Notes: generated from the letters alone by a model not told the origin. Positions 14,995 through 22,004 are shown, counted from the stretch's first letter. The stretch: 22,092 nt of DNA from an uncultured Bacteroidales bacterium (GCA_937899265.1 CALBPV010000099.1:1-22092), one strand, 5' to 3'. Translations and numbers: made by a program.

Positions 14995-15615
14995 TTAGAG
15001 GTTGTTAACCAATTCTACGGCGCTCTCGCAGATCACGAGTTTACCGCTGTTCATTACTGCGTAAGTATTGATGGATTCGGCATCCAAAACAGAAACGTTT
15101 TTCAGATTTTGAGCTGACAAAAGTACGTTTTTATTTTCATTTGACAAAATAATTCCGAACTTTTTTGCTGTATTGTCGAGGTTTTTAACCATTGCAGCCA
15201 CTGCTTTGGTAGATGGAGTTTCCATTTTAAGATCCTCTACGACAATAATCTGACCCTCTGCGGCTTTCATGGAAAGTGCAGATTTGCGGGCGAGCCGTTT
15301 CACCTTTTTGTTCAACTTGAAATTGTAGTCACGGGGTACGGGACCGAAGATACGGCCACCGCCAACGAGTACAGGCGAGTTGATGTCACCGCGACGGGCT
15401 CCGCCGCCGCCTTTCTGACGACCTAACTTGCGGGTAGAACCTGCAATTTCGCTACGCTGCTTCGACTTGTGGGTACCCTGACGCTGAGCAGCAAGATACT
15501 GCTTTACTGCCAAGTACACGCAATGGGTATTGGGCTCAATACCAAACACCTCGTTGTTAAGAGTTACCTTACGACCGGTTTCTTTACCTTCTTTGTTTAA
15601 TACGCTCAATTCCAT
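14995..15615 (-). CDS. rplD: 50S ribosomal protein L4
   Basis: Large-subunit protein whose loop reaches the exit-tunnel constriction; in E. coli it also represses the S10 operon at the leader of that operon. The 206-residue product has the tunnel-loop motif GSTRKLGRQKGGGGARRGDI and the following RIFGPVPRDYNFKLNKKVKR. The 3' half of the gene (about 15040-15240) uses more AAA, AAT and TTG codons than its neighbours. It starts 3 nt after rplC, and a candidate leader hairpin precedes rplC. Confidence 0.98.
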   Translation of the reverse strand: MELSVLNKEGKETGRKVTLNNEVFGIEPNTHCVYLAVKQYLAAQRQGTHKSKQRSEIAGSTRKLGRQKGGGGARRGDINSPVLVGGGRIFGPVPRDYNFKLNKKVKRLARKSALSMKAAEGQIIVVEDLKMETPSTKAVAAMVKNLDNTAKKFGIILSNENKNVLLSAQNLKNVSVLDAESINTYAVMNSGKLVICESAVELVNNL

Positions 15616-15618
15616 AGT

Positions 15619-16236
15619 TTACAACGCAACAGTTAAAAGTGAACCTTTGGCACCGGGCACACTGCCCTTCACGAGGAGGAGGTTGTGCTCAGCGATGATT
15701 TTCAAAATCTGGAGATTCTGAACAGTTACCTGCTCATTACCCATCTGTCCGCCCATACGGAGTCCCTTGAACACTCGTGCGGGGTAGGAACATGCACCGA
15801 TGGAACCGGGTTTGCGCAGACGGTCGTCCTGGCCGTGTGTGGACTGACCCACACCACCGAAACCGTGACGCTTTACGACACCCTGGAAACCGCGACCCTT
15901 CGAAACGCCTACAACGTCAACAAAGTTGGCATCGTTGAAAATCTCGACGGTAATCTTGTCTCCGAGATTGTACTTCTGTGAGAAACCCTTGAATTCAGCA
16001 AGGTGCTTCATAGGAGCTACCCCGGCTTTCTTCAAATGACCCATCACAGGCTTGGAAACATGCTTTTCAGTCGTTTCCTCGAAGCCGACCTGTACAGCTT
16101 CATAACCATCTTTTTCGAGGGTCTTGATCTGGGTAACTACACAAGGACCTACTTCAATGACAGTGCATGGCACATTCTTGCCATCAGCACTGAAGACGGA
16201 AGTCATTCCGACCTTTTTGCCTAATAATCCTGGCAT
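15619..16236 (-). CDS. rplC: 50S ribosomal protein L3
   Basis: Assembly-initiating large-subunit protein whose extension reaches the peptidyl-transferase centre. The 205-residue product starts MPGLLGKKVGMTSVFSADGK and contains GFQGVVKRHGFGGVGQSTHG and the ARVFKGLRMGGQMGNEQVTV signature. Where E. coli has the methylated Gln (GSIGQ), this protein has Ala (GSIGAC), so that modification cannot occur. It is preceded by a 120-nt structured gap after rpsJ. Confidence 0.98.
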   Translation of the reverse strand: MPGLLGKKVGMTSVFSADGKNVPCTVIEVGPCVVTQIKTLEKDGYEAVQVGFEETTEKHVSKPVMGHLKKAGVAPMKHLAEFKGFSQKYNLGDKITVEIFNDANFVDVVGVSKGRGFQGVVKRHGFGGVGQSTHGQDDRLRKPGSIGACSYPARVFKGLRMGGQMGNEQVTVQNLQILKIIAEHNLLLVKGSVPGAKGSLLTVAL

Positions 16237-16356
16237 ACTTTCAGTTACTTGTTTTTAGTGCGTTTGGCGGGTATCCCGACCTCGCGGTCAAGATACCACA
16301 AACAGCGATAATTAATAAATCTGATATTTGTAAAAAAAAAAGGAAGATGTTGTCTG
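16237..16356 (-). promoter_or_regulatory. rpsJ-rplC intercistronic region with GNRA-capped hairpin
   Basis: On the minus strand a two-part stem forms at 16297-16270: GGTATC pairs with GATACC, a TT/GG internal loop follows, then GACC pairs with GGTC around a GCGA (GNRA) tetraloop. It starts about 60 nt before the rplC ATG. Just after the rpsJ stop there is a run of ten T (16341-16332) and an A+T-rich stretch. No T-run follows the hairpin, so it is not an intrinsic terminator. It is a candidate cis-regulatory RNA or processing site for the rplC-rplD part of the operon. Confidence 0.6.
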
Positions 16357-16662
16357 TCAAACCTTGATGTTCACCTCAACGCCGGAGGGCAACTCAAGTT
16401 TCATAAGGGCATCAACGGTCTTGGGAGTAGCGCCTACAATGTCAATCAGACGCTTGTAGTCACACAGCTCGAACTGTTCGCGGCTCTTCTTGTTCACGAA
16501 GGTCGAACGGTTCACGGTGTAGATACGCTTGAAGGTGGGAAGCGGAATAGGACCGCTCACCTTGGCACCCGTAGCCTTGACGGTCTTCACGATTTTCTCT
16601 GCAGAAGCATCGACGAGAACGTGATCGTAAGACTCCAATTTGATTCTGATTTTCTGATCCAT
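16357..16662 (-). CDS. rpsJ: 30S ribosomal protein S10
   Basis: Small-subunit head protein, which in many bacteria is also the NusE partner of NusB in antitermination. The 101-residue product starts MDQKIRIKLESYDHVLVDAS and has the VSGPIPLPTFKRIYTVNRST loop and the KTVDALMKLELPSGVEVNIK end. It follows fusA by only 25 nt with no tuf gene between, so the str and S10 groups are joined. Confidence 0.98.
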   Translation of the reverse strand: MDQKIRIKLESYDHVLVDASAEKIVKTVKATGAKVSGPIPLPTFKRIYTVNRSTFVNKKSREQFELCDYKRLIDIVGATPKTVDALMKLELPSGVEVNIKV

Positions 16663-16687
16663 ATTTTGAAATTTTAGGATTTTAGAA

Positions 16688-18817
16688 TTACTTAATAAGA
16701 TCTACACGACCACCAGCCTCTGAAACGACTGTACGTGTGTTGGTCTTGTCAACCTCTGAATAATGATCGAATGTCATCGTAGAGCTGGCTCGACCGGATG
16801 TGATGGTACGAAGGTCTGTCACGTAGCCAAACATTTCGGCGAGAGGAACCATGGCCTTTACAAGGCGGGCTCCGCTGCGTGTGGTTTCCATACCTTCCAC
16901 CTGACCGCGACGTTTGTTCAAATCGCCGATTACATCACCCATCGATTCCTCGGGAGTGATGACATCAACCTTCATGATGGGCTCAAGAAGGATAGGCTGA
17001 GCCTGTTCGCAAGCATGCTTGAAGGCCATGTTACCGGCAACTTCGAACGAAAGCTGATCTGAATCGACGGGGTGGAACGAACCGTCTTCGAGGGTAACCT
17101 TGAGGCTGTCAACGGGATAGCCGGCAAGAACACCGTTCTTCATAGCGGCCTTGAAACCCTTCTCGACAGCGGGGATAAATTCGGAAGGAACGTTACCGCC
17201 CTTAACAATACTCTCGAACTGCAGACCCTGAACACCTTCGTCGGCGGGACCCACGGTGACGATGATATCGGCGAACTTACCGCGACCGCCGGACTGCTTC
17301 TTGTAAACCTCGCGGAGACGCGAAACAGTACCCTTGATGGACTCCTTGTAGGCAACCTGAGGACGGCCTTCGTTGATTTCTACCTTGAACTCACGCTTCA
17401 GACGGTCCACAATGATGTCGAGGTGAAGCTCACCCATACCCGAAATGACGGTCTGGCCGGTCTCTTCGTTCGACTTAACCGTGAACGTTGGATCCTCTTC
17501 TGCAAGTTTGCCAAGGGCAACTCCGAGCTTGTCAAGGTCTTTCTGCGTCTTGGGCTCTACGGCGATGGAAATCACTGGATCCGGGAATTCCATGGCTTCG
17601 AGCACAATGGGATTGGCCTCGTCACAGAGAGTATCACCCGTGCGGATATCCTTGAAGCCTACACCTGCACCGATATCTCCTGTACCGATTTGCTCTTTGG
17701 GATTCTGGTGGTTGGAGTGCATCTGGAACAGACGCGAGATACGCTCTTTCTTGTCCGTGCGGGGATTGTAAACATACGAACCTGCATCAATCACGCCGGA
17801 ATAGACGCGGAAATAGCAGAGACGGCCTACATACGGGTCGGTGGCAATCTTGAATGCCAATGCCGACATGGGCTCCTTCTCAGAGGGCTTGCGTACGAGC
17901 TCCTTCTCGGGATCGTTGGGGTCGTGACCCGTAACGGCGGGAGTATCAATAGGAGAGGGCAGGTAACGAACCACTGCATCAAGCATGGTCTGTACGCCTT
18001 TGTTTTTGAATGAAGAACCGCAGGTCACGGGATAAATCTTCATTTCGAGCGTACCCTTGCGGAGTGCTGCGTAAATCTCATCGGTTGTGATGGTCGAGGG
18101 ATCGTCGAAATACTTCTCCATAATGGTGTCATCCACCTCGGCGCAGGCCTCGAGTATCTTGTTGCGGTACTCTTCGCACTCGGCAACCATGTCGGCGGGA
18201 ATCTCTTCGACAGAGTATTCGGCACCCATGGTCTCGTCGTGCCAGAAAATGGCCTTCATTTCCACCAGGTCAACTACACCTTTGAAGGTCTCCTCTGCGC
18301 CGATGGGAAGCTGGATAGCCAAAGAGTTGGCACCCAACATGTCGTGCATCTGGCGAACCACTTCGAGGAAGTTGGCACCCGAGCGGTCCATCTTGTTTAC
18401 GTAGCCGATACGGGGCACGTGATATTTCTCAGCCTGATGCCATACCGTTTCCGATTGGGGTTCCACGCCGCCTACAGCACAGAATGTTGCGATGGCACCG
18501 TCAAGGACGCGGAGCGAACGCTCCACCTCCACGGTAAAATCGACGTGGCCTGGGGTATCAATCAAGTTGAACTTATATTTCTGTCCTTTGAAGTTCCAGA
18601 AGCAAGTTGTGGCTGCAGAAGTGATGGTGATACCACGCTCCTGCTCCTGAACCATCCAGTCCATCGTAGCGGCACCATCGTGTACCTCACCGATTTTGTG
18701 AGTCAAACCGGTGTAGTAAAGAATACGCTCTGAAGTCGTAGTCTTACCAGCATCGATATGGGCCATAATGCCGATGTTGCGGGTGAATTTCAGTTGATCG
18801 TCAATACTGTTTGCCAT
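16688..18817 (-). CDS. fusA: Elongation factor G
   Basis: GTPase that drives ribosomal translocation and, with RRF, ribosome recycling. The 709-residue product has G1 AHIDAGKTTTSE (residues 19-30), G2 RGITITSAA, G3 DTPGHVDF with the catalytic-type His (H91) and G4 NKMDR (141-145), then domains II-V with the usual length and a Ser/Gly-rich SGRASSTMTFDHYSEV end. Its place between rpsG and rpsJ, at normal length, marks it as the main housekeeping EF-G, not the second paralogue many Bacteroidota carry elsewhere. Confidence 0.98.
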   Translation of the reverse strand: MANSIDDQLKFTRNIGIMAHIDAGKTTTSERILYYTGLTHKIGEVHDGAATMDWMVQEQERGITITSAATTCFWNFKGQKYKFNLIDTPGHVDFTVEVERSLRVLDGAIATFCAVGGVEPQSETVWHQAEKYHVPRIGYVNKMDRSGANFLEVVRQMHDMLGANSLAIQLPIGAEETFKGVVDLVEMKAIFWHDETMGAEYSVEEIPADMVAECEEYRNKILEACAEVDDTIMEKYFDDPSTITTDEIYAALRKGTLEMKIYPVTCGSSFKNKGVQTMLDAVVRYLPSPIDTPAVTGHDPNDPEKELVRKPSEKEPMSALAFKIATDPYVGRLCYFRVYSGVIDAGSYVYNPRTDKKERISRLFQMHSNHQNPKEQIGTGDIGAGVGFKDIRTGDTLCDEANPIVLEAMEFPDPVISIAVEPKTQKDLDKLGVALGKLAEEDPTFTVKSNEETGQTVISGMGELHLDIIVDRLKREFKVEINEGRPQVAYKESIKGTVSRLREVYKKQSGGRGKFADIIVTVGPADEGVQGLQFESIVKGGNVPSEFIPAVEKGFKAAMKNGVLAGYPVDSLKVTLEDGSFHPVDSDQLSFEVAGNMAFKHACEQAQPILLEPIMKVDVITPEESMGDVIGDLNKRRGQVEGMETTRSGARLVKAMVPLAEMFGYVTDLRTITSGRASSTMTFDHYSEVDKTNTRTVVSEAGGRVDLIK

Positions 18818-18842
18818 AATTGAGTAAATTGGAACTTAAAGT

Positions 18843-19322
18843 TTAAAATTTGAAATGAGCGAATGCACGGTTGGCCTCTGCCATCTTGTGCATGTCCTCC
18901 TTACGCTTGAATGCGCCACCCTGCTCGTTGTAAGCGTCGAGTATCTCGGCAGCCAACTTTTCGGCCATCGACTTGCCTCCGCGCTTGCGAGAGTAGATGA
19001 TCATATTCTTCATCGAAATGGACTCCTTGCGGTCGGCACGGATTTCCGTGGGAACCTGGAAGGTGGCACCGCCGATACGACGGCTCTTTACCTCTACCTG
19101 AGGAGTGATGTTGTCGAGTGCTTTCTTCCATACGTCGAGGGCACTCACACCTTCCTTCTCAGCAAAGCGCTTGTTCACCAACTCGATGGCATTGTAGAAA
19201 ATCGTGAAAGCAGTGTTCTTCTTACCATCATACATCAGATGGTTAACGAACCTCGTAACCTTAACTTCGTTGAAAACAGGATCGGGAAGAATCACTCTTT
19301 TCTTCGGTGTTGCTTTTCTCAT
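18843..19322 (-). CDS. rpsG: 30S ribosomal protein S7
   Basis: Primary 16S-binding protein that organises the 30S head; in E. coli it represses the str operon by binding the rpsL-rpsG intercistronic mRNA. The 159-residue product starts MRKATPKKRVILPDPVFNEV and contains VNHLMYDGKKNTAFTIFYNA, the VEVKSRRIGGATFQVPTEIR motif and the C-terminal GGAFKRKEDMHKMAEANRAF. It is 213 nt downstream of rpsL, an exceptional gap for this cluster, and 25 nt before fusA. Confidence 0.98.
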   Translation of the reverse strand: MRKATPKKRVILPDPVFNEVKVTRFVNHLMYDGKKNTAFTIFYNAIELVNKRFAEKEGVSALDVWKKALDNITPQVEVKSRRIGGATFQVPTEIRADRKESISMKNMIIYSRKRGGKSMAEKLAAEILDAYNEQGGAFKRKEDMHKMAEANRAFAHFKF

Positions 19323-19535
19323 TTTGTTTGTTTTGTTTAACTGGGCTGTTTTTTCTTCTCAGAATCTTCGGTGTTTCGATACGATGACTTGTATATATAT
19401 TTAAATATGTATCGTCTTCTTCGTCCTTGGGACTACTCGTCCGAAACCTTACTCAACCTTGAAATCTTAACGCCTTTGTAATTTAATTAAATTTGTAGAA
19501 AATCAATTCTGCGCAATTGTGATTTTTCAATCCAA
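19323..19535 (-). promoter_or_regulatory. Long rpsL-rpsG intercistronic region with inverted repeat
   Basis: 213 nt with no gene. It is A+T-rich and has an inverted repeat CGATAC (19377-19382) with GTATCG (19409-19414) around a loop that contains the self-complementary ATATTTAAATAT. I see no TAnnTTTG box on the minus strand and no intrinsic terminator. By position it corresponds to the E. coli site where S7 binds to control its own operon; equivalence here is inference from position only. Confidence 0.4.
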
Positions 19536-19931
19536 TTACTTCTTGGCGGAAGACGATCCGGGTTTCGGACGCTTGGCACCGTATTTCGAACGGCGCTGTG
19601 TGCGACCTGCAACACCAGCCGTATCCAAGCAACCGCGTACGATGTGATAACGTACACCGGGGAGATCCTTCACACGACCGCCACGAACCATCACGATGGA
19701 GTGTTCCTGAAGATTATGACCTTCTCCGGGGATGTAGGAGTTCACCTCCTTGCCGTTGGTCAAACGCACACGAGCTACTTTACGCATAGCAGAATTAGGC
19801 TTTTTGGGAGTAGTGGTGTAAACACGAGTGCAGACGCCACGACGCTGGGGGCAGCTGTTCAAGGCGGGAGACTTGCTCTTGTCTTCCAATACTACGCGAC
19901 CTTTTCTAACTAACTGTTGAATAGTAGGCAT
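19536..19931 (-). CDS. rpsL: 30S ribosomal protein S12
   Basis: Decoding-centre protein. The 131-residue product starts MPTIQQLVRKGRVVLEDKSK and has CPQRRGVCTRVYTTTPKKPN and RGGRVKDLPGVRYHIVRG. K43 and K88, whose substitution gives streptomycin resistance in other bacteria, are both Lys. The Asp after K88 that some bacteria methylthiolate is present (D89). It is the first gene of the whole minus-strand super-cluster. The immediate upstream mRNA is A/C-rich (AACAAAACAACAAA), with no Shine-Dalgarno site. Confidence 0.98.
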   Translation of the reverse strand: MPTIQQLVRKGRVVLEDKSKSPALNSCPQRRGVCTRVYTTTPKKPNSAMRKVARVRLTNGKEVNSYIPGEGHNLQEHSIVMVRGGRVKDLPGVRYHIVRGCLDTAGVAGRTQRRSKYGAKRPKPGSSSAKK

Positions 19932-19943
19932 TTTGTTGTTTTG

Positions 19944-20030
19944 TTATTGTTTTGTTAACTTTTTTGATGGATCTCCAGCCGGTCGGTTTCTTATGAAAAT
20001 CATTGATTCCGAGGCACTTTCCGCGTCCAT
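19944..20030 (-). other. Candidate 28-codon upstream ORF in the rpsL leader
   Basis: From an ATG at 20030 a reading frame of 28 codons (starts MDAESASESMIFIRN, ends PSKKLTKQ) stops 12 nt before the rpsL ATG. It starts about 13 nt from the expected transcription start. It has no visible ribosome binding site and no known motif, and chance occurrence is likely. Its placement filling the leader is why it is listed. Confidence 0.25.
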
Positions 20031-20048
20031 CTCGCGCAAAAAGCGGTG

Positions 20049-20056
20049 CAAAGATA
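20049..20056 (-). promoter_or_regulatory. Promoter -7 box for rpsL and the ribosomal protein cluster
   Basis: The minus strand reads TATCTTTG, an exact TAnnTTTG match. A start site near 20043 would give a leader of about 110 nt before rpsL. No good -33 TTG is seen at the expected spacing, where the sequence is GTAATATGAAAAAAAAG. The position upstream of the first gene of the cluster supports it. Confidence 0.6.
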
Positions 20057-20168
20057 GAACTTTTTTTTCATATTACGTGCGTGTGATAAGAATTTGATGG
20101 CTTTTTTAAGTTTTTTTAAACTTTCTACTCCCATTCTATTATCCTCACCTTACATTTTTGCCGGAATA

Positions 20169-20200
20169 TTTGGTTTTTTCGAAAAAAAGCTTTATCTTTG
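20169..20200 (+). promoter_or_regulatory. Bacteroidota-type promoter for rnhB
   Basis: TTTG (20169-20172), a 20-nt spacer and TATCTTTG (20193-20200) match the -33/-7 consensus in sequence and spacing. The start site would fall near 20206, leaving about 14 nt before the rnhB ATG at 20221. It diverges from the rpsL promoter about 140 bp away. Confidence 0.75.
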
Positions 20201-20220
20201 CGCCCGTAAAATGGTTTGAT

Positions 20221-21855
20221 ATGTTGCAGTCTTATTTGGAAAAAGGACGCATTGAGGCAGGTTGCGACGAAGCTGGACGGGGCTGTTTGGCCGGTCCTGT
20301 TTTTGCCGCTGCTGTCGTCTTGCCCCCTGATTTCAGTAACGAACTGCTCAACGACTCCAAAAAACTCACCGAACGCCAGCGATACGCCCTCCGGCCCATT
20401 ATCGAACGTGAAGCAGTTGCGTGGGCTGTAGGCGTTTGTGACAATCGGGAGATTGACCGCTACAACATCCTCCGCTGCAGCATCATGGCCATGCATCGTG
20501 CCTTGGACCAGCTCTCGGTTCGACCCGATTTTATCCTCGTGGACGGCAACCGATTTCTCCCCTATCGGGACACGCCCCATCAGACCATCGTCAAAGGCGA
20601 CGGAAAAATGATGTCCATCGCTGCAGCCTCGATTCTTGCCAAAACCTATCGCGACGACTTCATGAAGGCCCAGGCCGAAAAGTATCCGCAGTATCATTGG
20701 GAAGTCAACAAGGGATACCCCACGAGCGACCATCGGGAGGCCATCCGCCAACACGGCCCCTCGCCGCTCCATCGCATGACCTTCGCCCTGCTCGGCAAAG
20801 CTCGGCAGCTCACGCTGTTCTCGCTTCTCTTCCTCCTGTTTTCGGTGCTTCCCGCCTCTGTCTTCGCCTGGAATCCCTTCCGGACGTTCGACAACCTCAT
20901 GAACCGCATCGACTCCCTCCCCCCGTCCTTCAACACCGCCTATATCTACCAACCCCGGAATCACTGGCTCATCGAGCCTTCCATAGGTCTTGAGGGCTCC
21001 CATATCTTCATCGAAAACGCCAGTCGTCACGGCTTCACTTTCAACCCCGTCGAGGTGTACAAGAACATCGAAGCGGCACGCAATGCCACCTCGGAGTACA
21101 AAATCCGCCTCCACACCTATCCCATGCCGACCTTGGCCCTGCGTCTCAAGTACCGCATCATAGACTTCACCTTCTTCTCCTATCAGCCGGACATTTTCTC
21201 GAACGTCAACAATGACTTCCGCTGGAAATTCGGGTTCAATTTCAATCAGTTCGGCATCAATATCTACTACCAGCACACCCGCTCCTTCCACGGCAGTTAT
21301 GTACGTGTCGATTCCCTCGACCTATCGCTCGACCTCCCGCTCGATGAGGGTATCTTCCATGAGAAGGTCTTTGAGGTCTCGGGCTACTATGTCTTCAATG
21401 CCAAGCGTTTTTCCTATCTGGCTGCCTTCGACCAGACCCAAGAACAGCTCCGCAACGCAGGCTCCTGGATGCTGGCCGCCACCTTCTCCAACGGACGATA
21501 CATCGCCAACAGCGACTCTTTAGGCAATCTCTCCATGCGCTTCACTCAGGTCTCCCTGGGGGGCGGTTATGCCTACAATTGGATTACCCACCACTGGCTC
21601 CTCCATGCTCGCACCCTTCCACAGCTTGTGATTTATCCCTCCTACAAGTCCTACGACAACGGAGTGGAAGGCAAGATAGACCGCAGCGGACTCGACTTCA
21701 TCATTCCGATTGACCTTGCCGCAGTCCGTTACTGGAAGCACAACTATTTCACCTTCAGCGCGGGAGGAGAAGCCAACCTCATCGGGAACGCCAACAACCG
21801 GCAGATTATTGCCGTCCATTGGCGTTCCCGCATCGCTTACGGCTTCCGTTTCTGA
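20221..21855 (+). CDS. rnhB: RNase HII joined in frame to a signal peptide and DUF4421-like outer-membrane protein
   Basis: One open frame of 544 residues. Residues 1-190 are a full RNase HII, which cuts RNA in RNA-DNA hybrids and starts ribonucleotide excision: EAGCDEAGRGCLAGPV holds D16 and E17, VDGNRF holds D108, VKGDGK holds D127, and NKGYPTSDH and SPLHRMTF complete the fold. Directly after comes a hydrophobic stretch LTLFSLLFLLFSVLPASVFA (197-216) with a VFA cleavage-type end. The remaining 328 residues are rich in alternating aromatic strands, contain FSYLAAFDQTQEQLRNAGSW and end in GFRF, as expected of an outer-membrane beta-barrel like DUF4421. The ATG at 20221 fits RnhB homologues and the promoter; upstream TTG readings lie before the start site. 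Assignment of the second half to DUF4421 is from remembered motifs. The enzyme half is certain; that one 544-residue chain is made is not. Confidence 0.8.
   Translation: MLQSYLEKGRIEAGCDEAGRGCLAGPVFAAAVVLPPDFSNELLNDSKKLTERQRYALRPIIEREAVAWAVGVCDNREIDRYNILRCSIMAMHRALDQLSVRPDFILVDGNRFLPYRDTPHQTIVKGDGKMMSIAAASILAKTYRDDFMKAQAEKYPQYHWEVNKGYPTSDHREAIRQHGPSPLHRMTFALLGKARQLTLFSLLFLLFSVLPASVFAWNPFRTFDNLMNRIDSLPPSFNTAYIYQPRNHWLIEPSIGLEGSHIFIENASRHGFTFNPVEVYKNIEAARNATSEYKIRLHTYPMPTLALRLKYRIIDFTFFSYQPDIFSNVNNDFRWKFGFNFNQFGINIYYQHTRSFHGSYVRVDSLDLSLDLPLDEGIFHEKVFEVSGYYVFNAKRFSYLAAFDQTQEQLRNAGSWMLAATFSNGRYIANSDSLGNLSMRFTQVSLGGGYAYNWITHHWLLHARTLPQLVIYPSYKSYDNGVEGKIDRSGLDFIIPIDLAAVRYWKHNYFTFSAGGEANLIGNANNRQIIAVHWRSRIAYGFRF
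20776..21855 (+). CDS. Possible separate DUF4421-like exported protein from an internal in-frame ATG
   Basis: Alternative product inside the same frame. The Met of the RnhB motif HRMTF (M186) would start a 359-residue protein with a textbook signal peptide: a short n-region with Lys and Arg (MTFALLGKARQ), a 14-15 residue Leu/Phe-rich core and cleavage after SVFA. The mature part (starting WNPFRTFDN) has many amphipathic strands, no catalytic motif I know, and a C-terminal Phe typical of BamA-dependent barrels. DUF4421 members are uncharacterised. No Shine-Dalgarno site precedes the ATG, but that is normal here. Internal initiation is inference. Confidence 0.45.
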   Translation: MTFALLGKARQLTLFSLLFLLFSVLPASVFAWNPFRTFDNLMNRIDSLPPSFNTAYIYQPRNHWLIEPSIGLEGSHIFIENASRHGFTFNPVEVYKNIEAARNATSEYKIRLHTYPMPTLALRLKYRIIDFTFFSYQPDIFSNVNNDFRWKFGFNFNQFGINIYYQHTRSFHGSYVRVDSLDLSLDLPLDEGIFHEKVFEVSGYYVFNAKRFSYLAAFDQTQEQLRNAGSWMLAATFSNGRYIANSDSLGNLSMRFTQVSLGGGYAYNWITHHWLLHARTLPQLVIYPSYKSYDNGVEGKIDRSGLDFIIPIDLAAVRYWKHNYFTFSAGGEANLIGNANNRQIIAVHWRSRIAYGFRF

Positions 21856-21912
21856 CAAAATCGGACAAAATTCCGCAAAAAAAGATATAAAAAAACATAA
21901 AATCTCAAGTTC

Positions 21913-21946
21913 TTTGATTATATCTTCCAAATTTTACATATCTTTG
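21913..21946 (+). promoter_or_regulatory. Bacteroidota-type promoter for uxuA
   Basis: TATCTTTG (21939-21946) is an exact -7 match. A TTTG at 21913-21916 lies 22 nt upstream, slightly beyond the usual -33 spacing. The start site would be near 21953, about 52 nt before the uxuA ATG. The leader is A+T-rich with no strong hairpin. No terminator is visible between the preceding gene stop (21855) and this box. Confidence 0.6.
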
Positions 21947-22004
21947 CATCATAATGTTGTCTTGTTTAAACAAACACTTATATTAACCATTAATTAACTG
22001 AATT

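Noticed and set aside
16295..16335. Promoter in the rpsJ-rplC gap
   Set aside because: The minus strand has a TTTG there, but no TA two bases before it, so the TAnnTTTG pattern is not met.
20158..20220. 21-residue upstream extension of RnhB from a TTG
   Set aside because: It covers the promoter boxes and precedes the predicted transcription start. The ATG at 20221 matches RnhB N-termini.
20125..21291. 388-codon open frame on the minus strand opposite rnhB and DUF4421
   Set aside because: It is antisense to RNase HII with its catalytic motifs intact. Its translation is repetitive in Gly, Val, Glu and Asp with no recognisable fold.
21856..21900. Terminator after the rnhB/DUF4421 frame
   Set aside because: Only a 4-bp stem (CGGA/TCCG) followed by A-runs instead of T-runs.
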